From assembly GCA_026874595.1 (NCBI GenBank), contig CM049309.1, positions 48,096,079 through 48,160,078 on the forward strand: a DNA stretch of 64,000 nt, in the 5' to 3' direction. The translations under genes and the position numbers were made by a program. The notes beneath the pieces are model-generated. The model worked only from the letters and a program-made list of their open reading frames with translations. It did no database searches and was not told the DNA's origin. Shown here piece after piece: positions 25,204 through 37,745 of the stretch (the first letter of the stretch is position 1; the number at the start of each line of letters is the position of its first letter). The DNA comes from Sipunculus nudus. Lineage: Eukaryota > Annelida > Sipuncula > Golfingiida > Sipunculidae.

Positions 25204-25689
25204 TTAATGCTTCTCTTGTCCATTCTGATTTCTCTTATGAATTAATGGAAAGTAATAAATATTATATGAAGATACATCCGACCTGAGAGATATAAATATA
25301 CACTAACAAGGCCTAATACGAACCTGTGCAATGGAATAAACATCAGGTATAATGCTTCAATTGTAACATGCTTGACCATTATTTGAAAAGTACTTGAATT
25401 TTCTTTAAGTACATGTGTGACATGTACATGTACAATGCGCAAATAAAAACATTTTAAACCCGAGTACAAGCACCATATACACAAACGTTACTTCTGAAAT
25501 ATTGGCAAGGATGTACACAACACAAAATGAATGTAGAAGACGCGACCAGTCTGTGTACAAGAAAGCCATCAAAGATGCATGGACAAGCCAAAATTTCAGG
25601 GCAACTTCTCTTGAGTCAGGTGCACTGGGCTGACCAAGCTCAGCTGAGGAAAGTGAACCGAAACTAATGTGCAAGGTGCAGCTACTGCA
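25204..25689. other. non-coding stretch
   Basis: No confident assignment. The end (about 25560-25680) could already belong to the element that follows. Confidence 0.35.
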
Positions 25690-27240
25690 TTGAGTGAACT
25701 CTTTACCTGCTGCCATATCTGATACAGTTGGCAGTCTGCAAAAGCTATAAATAGATACAGACTGAAACTTGGCCTGTTGCCATATCTGAAATAGTTGGCA
25801 GTCTGCCAAGCTATTTATAGATACATACAAAATCTTGGCATGTTGCCTAATCTGTTTGTACATACTGAAAGACTTTGCCTACAATGCTTTTTTTTCGAGC
25901 CGATATATTCTTAAGATTTTTAAAATCAAAATGTTTAGAATGATAACAGAATATAAAGTTGCTTAATAACAGAACTCAGAATACAGATATATTTCATTCA
26001 TGGATTTATCTTACACATAAGCTGGACATGGACACCAATTATTTATGTTGCCTGTACATCTCTGCTTATACAGTCACCGAGCTCAGACTGTTAATACAAT
26101 AAGCCTACTAGCTTTATTGTTTACCAAAGTATCTCACAGCCCTTTCATTGTTGAAGGTCAAATAATTCAGCCAAAAAACTTTTAAGTAAACTTAAACAAA
26201 GGTCACCTAAGAATTATTTCTGTGCAATGGTACATAATTAGAAAAAAAAGTTTAAATAGAAGAAGACTATTGCAGCCCTCAGTTTAATATAGGTTTACTA
26301 GGCCATATGACCAACTTCAACTTTCTATAACTCTGCCGAAAAAAAATGAATCCGATCTATTCTAATACAGTTGAGAGAACATATCCCCAGGATAATTCTT
26401 GTGGGAAATTAAACAATTCAGTTTGACAGTTTCATCACCAAACATTTTTTTTAATGTAGAAGCTGAAAGAGGCTAAAAAATTACGAGTTCTTTGCATGTA
26501 AAAATCAGTTCGATGAAGGTGGCGCCACAAAATATCAATTTCAAATAAGATTTATGTGACCAACAATTGCATAAAACTTCCTGTAACTCATCGAACACAG
26601 GCCATTTGAAGAGATCTCTTAACCACTTGTGAGATCTCATCTCTGGGATCATTTCTGTGAAATATTGAACAATGTGGCTGAATGATTTTGGAGAAGAAGA
26701 TTCTAAAAGGTTTTCAAACTTTCCCCCGTAAAATGTAAGTCGATGCAGGTGATGCCACAAAAAGCTTAATCCCACAAAATTTGACCGATTTGAGACTGAT
26801 TTTAGCATAAAATATGGTGATGAAGATACGGTCGTTTCTGAGACTATAATTTTAGTATGTTTATTTAGCCAAATGCTTAAGTTCAGCTCCTGTAACTCGG
26901 CCAAAGATAACTGAACTGGAACCATTCAAATAAACTTGAGAGAGATTGTTTCTATGAATATTTCTGTGAAATATAGAACACTTTGGGTGAACAGTTTCGG
27001 AGAAGAAGATTTTAAAGTTTTTTTAGTTATTTTCCCGTGAGTTCGAAATCAATGCAGACAGCCAAAAAAATTAAGCTCAATCCTATAGAATTTTAAGTTG
27101 ACTGATTTTGTTATCATAAATTTTTTTATGCTCTACCTCCTGTCGTTTTTAGATAGTATGGGTTAACTTACAGACGACGGCCGACGGACGAGTCCACACA
27201 ATCGCATAAGCATCGAGTTTTGAAGCAAAGGAGTTGTAAT
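25690..27240 (+). mobile_element. modular element family C, copy 1
   Basis: Begins with three ~67-bp tandem units at about 25711, 25778 and 25844, with the key phrase TGCCATATCTGAAATAGTTG then GCAGTCTGC. It continues with modules containing CTGTAACTC(GG)CC at about 26325, 26581 and 26892, followed by GGAACCATTC, GTGAAATATTGAACAAT and TTTCGGAGAAGAAGATT. It ends with GGTTAACTTACAGACGACGG near 27160. The 45640-46390 segment shares this module order and tail. A GGTGGCGCCAC block lies near 26519. Minus-strand frames of about 150 codons across it have no domain and are by-products. Confidence 0.75.
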
Positions 27241-27424
27241 ATGATAAGGTAATATAAGTATATTTTGGCCTGAATTTATGTTTTGTGACCAGAAGTTTCA
27301 CGCCTTCTTGTTTTGCACTTCAACAGTTTCGTTTCCTGTAAATATTTTGTGAAACTCTCCAGAGAGTAAATGGGACCACGATTTGTAACAAAATGTAAAT
27401 GGCTGGGGTATCATTTTCACAAAA

Positions 27425-27481
<57 letters not shown>

Positions 27482-28544
27482 TATGGGAGTTTGCAACTTT
27501 GTGATAATATGTATCTTTATTAAAGATTTTTCAGCTTTATTAGGAAGATCTCCCTCTGACCTTTTTACTTTGGATTACATCGTTTTAGGTGGGAAGCTTT
27601 TCCGAAGGAAATTCAACACCATTTATGATACAGTTGTGTTAGTATATCTTATGGCAACTTAAAGCCATATTTTAAATCCATTGTCATAAAGAAATAAAAT
27701 AAAGTAGCTCAATCCACGAGAAAATAATGAAAATGCCATTTTTGATGTTTGTCCCAAATTTCAGAGGTTGTGTATACTTGAAAAACAGTTTGAAGAAAAA
27801 CCTGGTTTCAGGTTTCGCATGAAGTAACGTAATTTCATAAGGTTAGAGTATCGGATTCTCAAAATTTGTAAAATAACCGCCCCCCCCCCCCCATCCTTTA
27901 CTTAAACAGGCTTACAACCGGGCATGCATGACTATATATTGATACTATAAGAAATTTCATACATTTTACATTATAGAAGGTTAATGATTCAAGACCTTAA
28001 ATATCGATTTATTATATGTATGTAGGGTGTCATGGTTCAGGTCCGTCTAACATTGAAATTAGGATTATACATGGATATTTCTGCAACTTGACATGGTTCA
28101 AAATGTAGATTTTGCCCCAGTTTATGTTTTTCTTTTTAAGTATATGATTTCTCATATGGAAATTTTCGCTGGAGAGGTTTTCTAATAAATGTCACAATTC
28201 CACAGTACAGGAAATTAAGGACTATGTACTACATGCTTTGAAAGCCTGTTTTTTTAACACACGTCAGATCGCTGCTCTTTCATGGTGTGATCTGGGAATT
28301 ACTAAAGGATATAATACCAATCAGACTTCTGTAGTCACGAGAAACGTATATAACAAACATGGCGTCGCGAGCCCGCTAATCCACCGTGAAAGTTTGCACG
28401 TTACACGGTGTCTTTTACTTGAATAAAAAAAACAGCATGCAAATCACTTATTAATTATTTAAAAAGGTTTCTTTTGAGAAGATTAGGAACGGATTTTCCG
28501 CCCAGTAGATCCAGTGCACCAGGAATTATGTAAAAAAAAAAAAA
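27241..28544. other. non-coding AT-rich stretch with a (TA)n array
   Basis: Holds the TA array at 27427-27478 and a poly-C run at about 27874-27890. No gene recognised. Confidence 0.45.
27427..27478. repeat. (TA)n microsatellite, 52 bp
   Basis: Pure alternating TA. Confidence 0.97.
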
Positions 28545-28880
28545 ACATAAAAAATGACGCTAGGTACAGGTATTAGAGCTTCCTCTGATTGGCGCGCGAA
28601 ATCCAATACCATTGTTGAAACAATAGGAGACTGGCTGCTGAGCAGACGACAGGTCCATGTTGGCAGACGACAGATTACCTGGTCTGCGGGGCGGTGTCGA
28701 GTTTCTAGGGAACCGCTCATCAGCGTCGGTTGCGGGCAGGTATTCGTGGAGAAGCCGTCTGCTCAGCAAGTCTCTTTGATCGTCTGCGCCGCCGCGCATG
28801 TTGAGGCGGATAGCCAGCACCGGTCTGTCGCCACAGCACTAACAAACATGTCGCGAGCGTGTTGTTCTTCTTTGTAATCT
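28545..28880. promoter_or_regulatory. CpG island-like block with CCAAT and E2F-like words
   Basis: This is the densest CpG block after the 10-kb island. ATTGG at 28588 and CCAAT at 28603 bracket GGCGCGCGAAA (28591-28601), an E2F-like core. Two CAGACGAC words follow at 28643 and 28664, and a reversed TCGTCTG at 28780. Frames are open on both strands (plus 28554-28877; minus 28560-28820 and 28526-28720) without recognisable domains. Paired CCAAT boxes around an E2F-like core suit a promoter, but I see no TATA box, no transcript and no adjoining coding exon. Confidence 0.35.
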
Positions 28881-30115
28881 GCCATCTGATGATCCTTATA
28901 ATTGTGTTTTTAGGGGACGGGGGATTTGATGGAAAATTAAAGGCCACCGAGCACACATCAGAACGCTCGTTCTGATCTATCAAAGAGTTGTTGTTAAATT
29001 ATTACCGTTATGAAAGCTTGGCCGTCACCAACATTCTGTGTTTGTATATAGGTTACCTGTGTAATTTCATAACCAACCCTCCCTAACATCCACTGTACAA
29101 ACAAAATTATATATAGGAGCTAGACGAAATATAGCTCTCTCAATTTCCCTTCAGTGTCATCAAAACAGATCTTGATGATTTCTTTGGTCAAGTGAAAAGT
29201 TAATGGCATATTTTCCGTTTGCACATGCATAACACATGGCAATGAAGTTTTTTTTTTATTGGCTTACAGTGTGACGTAATCGCCGGCGTCCATCACTGAT
29301 CTTCTGTTGTCCTTCTGTTTTTTGTCGTATCAGCGATGGTTACAGGTGCATGGTATAGTATCCATTTTCAGACACATTTTGTATCCTTTTGATTATATGC
29401 AGAAATGAGGCTTGAGGCGCAAATATAATGTTCTTTATATACCACCTAGAAGTATAATCATTTTTACCTAAAACCTTTCTTTTACTTGAATAAGAAAATT
29501 AAGCTAAAAAGATTCCCTTCTACATCGGGCAAATGAATGTTATTGGATTTAGTTGAAGCTCTTCGATGTTTTTACAGCAAATTCAAAATTATAGAATTTA
29601 GCTGATTATTATATACATGGAACTTGTCTGTGGTCATTTATCTTTGCAATGATTGAAAATTTCAGTCCAGTATAGCTGGGACACTTGTAAGAAAATTGGA
29701 AATTTAAGGCGCCAGACTGGCACATCTCGCTATAGGGCACCCGTGTATAAATGTAAAAGCCCCGTATCAGTTGCATTTGTAAAATTTTAGATTCAATCCT
29801 TACATGAGATAAATTATATGCCAAGTGTGACTTCGGGTGTAATTTGACATATTTCCCTATACATAATGGGTAATCTGACATTATTTTGCGAATAAGCGGA
29901 CTAAACTAACTGGTCTCCAGTTCCAAAATAATGAACAGGAAATATACGATAGTGACTGTATCAATAGACCCGAGGGTCCCAGGTGCACTCTACATGTTCA
30001 GTGGTAGCTATACTAGACATGCATGTAGTTCAAAAAGGACAACAAGCCCACTACAGGTCGAGCGCTTGCCGGAAATGACGTGGATCGTTCAACTGAATGT
30101 TAAATTAGGAAGAGA
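28881..30115. other. non-coding stretch, no gene seen
   Basis: AT-rich with small mixed patches (about 29270-29350). No repeat family or exon recognised. Confidence 0.42.
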
Positions 30116-30720
30116 GTGAGCCATAGTTTGTGAAGATAGGACAAATATTGACAAAGTTTTGAAGGAAATAAGATATTGACGTGTTTTAAAGACCTTGACC
30201 TTGATATTCAACCTATTAAGAAATACACCTACAGCTCCCTGATAAAAACGTCGCAATACATGTTATGTATAACTTACAAAGTGATTCCTGCAAAACTGCG
30301 GCCTGTAGATTGCTATTTGTTATAAGACGCAAGGACCAGCAGGCAGGCGAAATTGAGGACAACTGACAAACAGACAGACATACTGACAAAGTGACAGTTG
30401 ACCAGACCAGGTTATGGAGGAAACCCAGAGGAAGAAATTGAGCCTTAGTTTCTAAAGATAGGACTAATATTGACGAAGTCATGATATAAATAAAATTTCG
30501 ACGATTTTTAACGATCTTGACCTTGATCTTTGACCTATATTGACCAAAAACAATAGGCTTCCAGGACTTTTGGTTTTCCACCATCTCTGTAGTTTCAAAG
30601 CGGTTGCTGCCTGTAGAGTGGGGACAAACACATGTGCGCAAACACATAAACACACCCACAGACATACGCAACTGACGAAAATGCTTGCCCATGTCGAAGA
30701 TCTACGGCAAGCAAAAAAAA
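30116..30720 (+). repeat. GACCTTGACCTT-type dispersed repeat, two tandem modules
   Basis: A module starting GAGCCATAGTTTGTGAAGAT near 30118 repeats as GAGCCTTAGTTTCTAAAGAT near 30442, a period of about 324 bp. Each module has GACCTTGACCTTGAT, and a CTGACAAACAGACAGACAT tail lies between them. This phrasing is typical of molluscan dispersed repeats. A 158-codon minus-strand frame at 30216-30692 crosses both modules and is not a gene. Confidence 0.72.
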
Positions 30721-32439
30721 AATCTGAATACGGCACTTTTGCTGCTAGAAAGTCGATAAACATAGGGGCGCTATACCTGCCTGCGCTTGCATAGCGGTCT
30801 CTTGATCACTTCAAAATCTGGTTCTGGTAATTGTAGTCGTTCCAAAGATGTTTAGAATAAAGATATATTGCGATCAGGGAACTTTTAATTTTCCGTAAAA
30901 AAACAGATTCAGTTTAATTGATAAACATTTAATTCCCTTGTACAGAGAAAATAGTAACCATGAGAGGTATCTGACTTATCTTTAAAAAAGTATATTGTCT
31001 AAATAAAGAAGTCATCATGGAAAGTTTAAATTTGCAAACCAGTCACATTATCGATAAGCCTATATATTTAACATTTGGCAGTTCGCAGCAGAAGCCATTT
31101 CTGAGAAAATATACATTTATGAGATAACGATCATATATCGTACAATTTTATTAACAAAATTTAGAGTTATTTGGAGACATCATTTCAACTCAGTTCACAC
31201 TCAACAAAATTGCTAAACACTCCAGAATATGCTGAACCTGATTTTAATCTGGAGATTTAAAATGTCCGGTTTTGGATCACCAGAGATCAGCACTTCTGCC
31301 AAATTTGATCATGTATCGCGTTTTTTAAATAAGTTTCTTTAGTGTAGACGAAAGACAGCAGTTGACGGGCGAATATATACTGGACAGTGGACACTGAGCC
31401 ATCACGTCTGTTCACACTCTCATATATGAATACCATATATGGTTACGGACATGTTTGAATAGACTGGCCCAGTCGATGAGCTGGTTAACAATTTATAATT
31501 CCTTCCGCGCTGACAGAGCGATCAAACGTGCTCTTGCTGTGGCTCAACGCTTGGGACACGTCGCACCAATTATATAAATAATTAATGGCTCTCTGACCGA
31601 CTCATTTCGTGTAAAAAGAGCTGGTATGGCGTCGTCTATCAGTACATGGAATCACATTTTATTTTACGCATTTCAGAAGCAACCATAGTAAAGCCCTGGC
31701 AGAGCTTATGTTTGAATTGATATTTATTTCTTTTACAGGTTTTCTAGCAATTACTATACTTGTAGTTAGAAATCAGTTAATATAAAAAATGAAGCAAAGA
31801 ATAACAATAATGACTGTATAAGACGTACATAAAGCCTTTGTGAGTAAAAGAAATCTGCTCGATATGGAGAATAAACCAAAATCGATATTACAACTACAAA
31901 GTGTTATTTCAATGGCGGAATTAGCTCTTATTTTAAGGTAATTGATTTTTTTATTCACACCTACATGACCCTTGCCTTGCCATCATAACGGTATCTTGGT
32001 AGAATAAACACGTGAATATTGAACCACACACGTATACCATTACATCGTCTGAGAACAACAGCTCCCCGGTACGGATGGGCATTCAGAAGCGTATAGTTAT
32101 GAGACTGCACCATTCTCTTGTCAAAATAAAAAATTCCTATATCCCCCTATACAATGTTAAATATGAAATATGAAAACAATATAGGGAAAGTGGCTGCTGA
32201 GCTATAAAGAGTGAACAAAACGACGCCGACGACGCAGGGGGTATACGTAATAAGCTGTCCTGAACTTCTTCCGGCGAGCTAAAATGGTGTTATTGACAAT
32301 TAAGGTCGCCATCAAGAAAAAAAATTTTAACTGACTTGCCAGCCATTTGGGGTGTAAACGAAACCATAGTATGTCTTGAGAGAACTAACACATTTTCAGC
32401 TGCTTATTGGCAGGCAAATGGAAGTAACACTCTAGCCTA
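30721..32439. other. non-coding stretch with a possible small conserved element
   Basis: Largely AT-rich. The part at 31500-31640 (TTCCGCGCTGACAGAGCG through ATTAATGGCTCTCTGACC) is more complex and includes a homeodomain-type TAATTAATGG. No exon recognised. Confidence 0.4.
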
Positions 32440-33050
32440 ACATCGTACGATTTTGAATGTCGTACGATTTCAGCAGGGCTACGACAGATGGTAGCGTCGT
32501 AGCTCTGGGAGACTTTTATTTTGACAATGTCGTGGAAGCGTTCACGTATAATATATTTGTTGTCCGACGGTCGTGGGGTAATTGATCAGGGCTGTCTTAG
32601 TCTAATCGTACGCTCTTCCTACGACATTCGTATGAGGTCCCTATACGATGGTCGAAATACTAAAGAAAAATGTCCCTTGTTTTTTTGTCGAGGACCTGTT
32701 GTATGAGTTGTGCGATGAGTGTGACTAAGGAATGTGACTAAGGACAAACCCACGGCGGTCGCAGGAATGACGGCAGAACATTCGAAGGACAGTCACAGGT
32801 AGAATGAGCAACAATCGTTGGGCTGTCGTAGGAAAGTCCTACGATTCATAGGGCCTCAGATTACCAAAAAAATCGTATGTCGTAAGTCATCGTACAACAG
32901 ACCTTCGAGACCGGCCTTGAGTAAAGACTGACCTACGACGCTGAAAAAATTTTGAACATGTTCAAAATTCTGCGACAAGGGACTACGACAGTATTTTCTG
33001 TAGTAGAACACCTGAATTTCGTACGACACACACGACTATCCTAGGAATTT
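32440..33050. repeat. tract dense in CGTACGA / TACGAC words, probable degraded foldback element
   Basis: Over about 600 bp the words TCGTACGA, GTCGTAGG, CTACGAC, TCGTATG and close variants occur some fifteen times in both orientations. The spacing is irregular, so this is not a simple tandem repeat. A 22-bp perfect palindrome (AATTTTGAACA and its complement) lies at 32948-32969. Both-strand symmetry suggests a foldback or nested inverted-repeat element. No known family recognised. Confidence 0.5.
32948..32969. repeat. 22-bp perfect palindrome
   Basis: AATTTTGAACA followed directly by its reverse complement, centred between 32958 and 32959, inside the TACGAC-rich tract. Confidence 0.88.
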
Positions 33051-34419
33051 CCCCAATTTTCTGTCTTATACCTGTTGTACTGTAAGACATCAGGCCCACT
33101 ATCCCTCAGCTATCAGTATTTGGACTGACCCAATTATAGGCCACCCCTATTGTAAAGTAGGATGGCCTACAGCCGAAAATGTTCAAGCCACCCCACTCTT
33201 CTGTTTGCCCTTGAATGAGGCAGACGTGGGCCACTGTATGGTCAGCACTAGGTTAAGTAATTTATACGTGTTAAGGGGCTCAAGGATAATCGACATAAGG
33301 CGAAGTTCAGTAACCTGCCGCGACCCTTCTAGCTCCCTGTTTATCACGTTTAAATATTAGACTATCAGTATAATGTTAAGGACAGATCTTACGGCAATTT
33401 GGTAATTTTTAAATTAAATTTCTGTGCTGTTTTCTATTATCTGTGGGAAAACCCTACAATGCGATTATCGACACCTGGGAGTGTGACTTAATCGCAGCAG
33501 CCAGTTCTTTGAGCACTTCTGATCTTGATATATTGGGCCATGTTTATTAAATCTAATTACTGCAAGTCAGGGTGTCCAGGTTACCCAATTACTAGTGGAG
33601 AGGCTCTGGAATCATCTGCTCCGCCTTCATCTGTGTTCGGCATTTCCAGATTCTGACATTTTTAAAACGTGATCATGATGCTTAAAACGCTTTACTAGTT
33701 TAAGAGGGAGAGAACCTGATCAGATCATAATATATCATGTTATAACTGTTACATGCATTCATATTTCAGTTTGATAACCAGGAATAAAATACTCTCAGTT
33801 TCTCAAAAGAGTATATCCTCTAATTCCACCATTTTGAGAGTGACATTTTTACAACCCACCAATGATGAATCTTTCCTAATGGGCAAATATGTTTGAAAAC
33901 ATGTTATCTTAAAAGCGTTGTCTTTTTTAAATATTGTTTTATAAAGCAGTTAAGTCATTTTTTTTTACAATCAAAATTTAATTAATTTTGCCCCACTTTT
34001 TAAATTAAAAATTAAGAAGCAGGGAAGATTATAAACATCAAATAAATAAACTGTGGATATTTGTATCCTTTTTTTTAAGTCGACACAATGTTAAATGCAC
34101 ACTTATTGCCAGATGTGAAACATACCGTGCTTTTTGTAACAAATGAAAATGTTAATTAAATTATTAACTTTTCAACCGAAAACAAAAACTTTATTAATAT
34201 ATTGCAGATCTAATACGGGATATTCTGAGGTTTCTAAATATGTATATACCACTGGGGCTAAAAGTAATTTAATTTACATTTTAAAGGAAAATTGAACCAA
34301 AGAAGTTTGACAATACTATAAGCCCTTAAGTAAAATACATTAATTCATCTTACGGTTTCTTAGATTCCCTTAGATTCTCTCATTTTAACTTAAATCGAAT
34401 TCAAGTCTTTTAGTTTTAA
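33051..34419. other. non-coding stretch with a mixed-composition patch
   Basis: About 33240-33660 has higher complexity (GGATAATCGACATAAGGCG, TGCGATTATCGACACC, GTGACTTAATCGCAGC) and could be a conserved non-coding element. The remainder is AT-rich. Confidence 0.38.
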
Positions 34420-36990
34420 CACTGCTCTGACTGTGGCCTTAACGCCCTTTTGTCAGAGGTTAAACGCTCGCTTCATTAATTTGTAGCCTAAACGCTCTTC
34501 CTGTCTTTGCTTAAACTTTCCTCTTATTCTGATGAGATTTACACGCCCTCCCCATTGAGTCTTAAATGCCCTTCTTGTCCGGATTATAACTTCCCTCTCA
34601 TCATATCATAAATGCACTTCCTAGCCGTCTTGATTTAAAGTTTTACTGTAGTCTAAATGCTTTCTTATCTGGTTTAAATTGGTCTTCTCATTATGATCTT
34701 AATACCCTTACTGTCTTCCTGTCATACTGGCCGAAATTCGTGTCTTGCAGATAAAATCCCTTGCTGTATTGGTTTAAACGTTGCTCCCATTATATTTGGA
34801 TTTGAATGCCCTTCCGGTCAGATGATTAATATTCCTCTCATTTGAAACGCTCCCCTTTTTGTGGCCGCAAAATCCTTCAAGTCTTGAATTAAACGCACCC
34901 CTCTGTGGCTGTGTAATACCTTCTCCATCATGGTTTAATGCTCCCCCTTTATTGCCATGATACCCTTCCCGTCATGGTTTAACCCCCCCCCCCCTTTGCG
35001 ACCGTAATACCCCCTCCGCCATGATTTAAACGCTTCCTCCTTTGTGGCCATAATACCCTTCCCGTCTTAGATGAAACGCTTCCCTCTTTGTGGCCGTAAT
35101 ACCCTTCCCATCTTGGTATAAACGCTCCCCCTTTGTTATCGTATTACCCTTCCCGTCATGGTTTAAACGCTCCTCCCTTTGTGGCCGTAATACCCTTCCC
35201 GTCATGGTTTAATGCTCCTTTTGTGGCCGTAATACCCTTCCCGTGTTGGATTAAACGCTCCTCCCTTTGTGGCCGTAATACCCTTCCCGTCATGGTTTAA
35301 TGCTCCTTTTGTGGCCGTAATACCCTTCCCGTGTTGGATTAAACGCTCCTCTCTTTGTGGCCGTAATACCCTTCCAGTCATGGTTTAATGCTCCCTTTCT
35401 GGCCATAATACCCTTCCCGTGTTGGATTAAACACTCCTCTCTTTGTGGCCGTAATACCCTTCCCATCTTGGTATAAACGCTCCTCCCTTTGTTGTCGTAT
35501 TACCCTTCCCGTCATGGTTTAAACGCTCCTCCCTTTGTTGTCGTATTACCCTTCCCGTCATGGTTTAAACGCTCCTTTTGTGGCCGTAATACCCTTCCCG
35601 TGTTGGATTAAACGCTCCTCCCTTTGTGGCCGTAATACCATTCCCGTCATGGTTTAATGCTCCTTTTGTGGCCGTAATACCCTTCCCGTGTTGGATTAAA
35701 CGCTCCTCTCCTTGGGGCCGTAATACCCTTCCAGTCATGGTTTAATGCTCCCTTTCTGGCCAAAATACCCTTCCCGTGTTGGATTAAACACTCCTCTCTT
35801 TGTGGCCGTAATACCCTTCCAGTCATGGTTTAATGCTTCTTTTGTGGCCATAATACCCTTCCCGTCTTAGATGAAACGCTCCCCTCTTTGTGGACGTAAT
35901 ACCCTTCCCATCTTGGTATAAACGCTCCTCCCTTTGTTGTCGTATTACCCTTCCCGTGTTGGATTAAACGCTCCTCTCTTTGTGGCCGTAATACCCTTCC
36001 AGTCATGGTTTAATGCTCCCTTTCTGGCCATAATACCTTTCCCGTGTTGGATTAAACACTCCTCTCTTTGTGGCCGTAATACCCTTCCAGTCATGGTTTA
36101 ATGCTTCTTTTGTGGCCGTAATACCCTTCCCATCATGGTTTAAACACTCCTCCCTTTGTGGCCGTAATACCCTTCCCGTCATGGTTTAGACGCTCCTCCC
36201 TTTGTGGCCGTAATACCCTACCCGTCTTGGTGTAAAAGCTCCCCCCTTTGTGGCCGTAAAACCCTTTTCGTCTTGGATTAAACGCTCCTCCCTTTGTGGT
36301 CTTAATACTCTTCCCGTCATGGTTTAAACGCTCCTCTCTTTGTGGCCGTAATACTCTTCCCGTCATGGTTTTAACGCTCCCTTTGTGGCCGTAATACTCT
36401 TCCCGTCTAAGATGAAACGCTCCCCCTTTGTGGCCGTAATACCCGTCCCATCTAGGTATAAACGCTCCTCCCTTTGTGGCTGTAATACCCTTCCCGTCTT
36501 GGATTAAACGCTCCCCCCTTTGTGGTCGTAATACTCTTCCCGTCATGTTTAAACGCTTCCCCTTTGTGGCCGTAATACCCTTCCCGTCTTGGTTTAAACG
36601 CTCACCCATTGTGGCCGTATATATAATACCTTCTCCGTCATGGTTTACACGCTCCACCTTTTGGGCCATAATACTCTTTGCTTCATGGTTTAAACGCTCT
36701 TCCCCCCTTTTTGGCCATAAGACCCTCTCAGTCATGGTTTAAAGGCTGCCCCTTTGTGGCCGTAATACCCTTCCCGTCTTGGATTAAACGCTCCTCCCTT
36801 TGTGGTCGTAATACTCTTCCCGTCATGTTTAAACGCTTCCCCTTTGTTGCCGTAATACCCTTCCCGTCTTGGTTTAAATGGTCCCCATTTGTGGCCGTAA
36901 TACCCTTCCCGTCTTGGGTTAAATGTTCCCCCTTTGTGGCCGTAATACCTTTCCCGTCTTGGTTTAAATGGTCCCCCTTTGTGGCCTTTT
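34420..36990. repeat. minisatellite of ~45-bp units, about 50 copies, with higher-order repeats
   Basis: The core unit is CTTTGTGGCCGTAATACCCT plus TCCCGTCATGGTTTAAACGC plus TCCTC. Units vary from 42 to 46 bp. A 43+45 = 88-bp dimer recurs around 35215-35390. A longer block starting CGCTCCTCTC recurs at about 35344, 35701 and 35969. The left edge decays gradually (units at 34440-34900 keep only TTAAACGC-like and CCCTTC-like cores), while the right edge stops sharply near 36985. The strand is strongly C/T biased. In-frame 45-bp units at the right end produce long repetitive frames on both strands that are not genes. Confidence 0.95.
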
Positions 36991-37099
36991 TTTGGGCCAA
37001 AAACCTTTTAAAAATTCCTGATGACTATATCTGAAGATAAACTAGGAAAATTTCAAAAGGACAATGTTACTAAGGGGGAAAATGAAAAAAAAAAATCCA
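36991..37099. other. minisatellite boundary sequence
   Basis: The array ends in GGCCTTTTTTTGGGCC, followed by AT-rich unique sequence. Confidence 0.4.
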
Positions 37100-37745
37100 A
37101 CAATTACACAAGGCACAAAACGGTCCAAAGATTCTTCACCACAGAGGCGTGTGTTCGTCAGCGCAGCGTTTCGATTTGTTGAATTCAAATAAGTACATGC
37201 TTATAATATTTATTGCTTTGAAAAGGACAGACGTGTTGCGTCTCACGAACGCAGAGAATAACACTTCAACGAACAAATTGTTTCTTAATAGCTGTTAATA
37301 TGAGAAAGTTAAGATACAATTGTTCATGAGTGTGTGATAATGAGTCAGTGATAACTTGTGAACATTCAGCAAGTTGAGTATATATCATATTCCCGCTACA
37401 GTCTACCCAGCTTCCCGTCCATTCAACCTGCTTGGGGCAAACTGCAAGCGGATCTAGACATGCATAGCGTCGGTTGCTGGCAGAGATACAACCTCCCAAC
37501 TGTGAGAGGCTTGGCCAGCCGACCGACGCGACAGGAGGACGTCAGGTTATAAGGATGGTGGTCTGACGCCTGTATTTACCGTGTGATGTGGTGGGGTAGT
37601 CGGGTAGTCCAGGCGGGCGACTGGAGCCGCAGTCACTGTAAGCACTGGATGCTAGGAAACCACGTGTTGACATGGCGAGCGAAGTCTGCGTCAGTCGCCC
37701 CAACTTGAAACAAGCTCGTGCAGGCGTCTGGCAACTTCTGTAGTG
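37100..37745. promoter_or_regulatory. complex CpG-containing island, candidate regulatory element
   Basis: The part at 37390-37730 is GC-rich and non-repetitive (CCAGCCGACCGACGCGACAG, GTCCAGGCGGGCGACTGG, AACCACGTGTTGACATGG). Short frames on both strands have no domains. It adjoins the minisatellite. A first exon or enhancer is possible; neither is demonstrated. Confidence 0.28.

Noticed and set aside
25405-25863. 152-codon minus-strand frame
   Set aside because: Its first third encodes the 67-bp tandem units; no domain is recognisable.
26473-26925. 150-codon minus-strand frame
   Set aside because: Lies across modules of a dispersed repeat (family C) and matches no transposase or domain; the other copy does not keep the frame.
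30216-30692. 158-codon minus-strand frame
   Set aside because: Spans two modules of a GACCTTGACC-type repeat and has no domain.
36133-36735. 200-codon minus-strand frame, the longest in the window
   Set aside because: It is entirely inside the 45-bp minisatellite; the repetitive peptide follows from the unit length being a multiple of three.
34420-36990. Regular repeats considered as a CRISPR array
   Set aside because: Eukaryotic context; no unique spacers between units, the whole unit repeats, and no cas genes.
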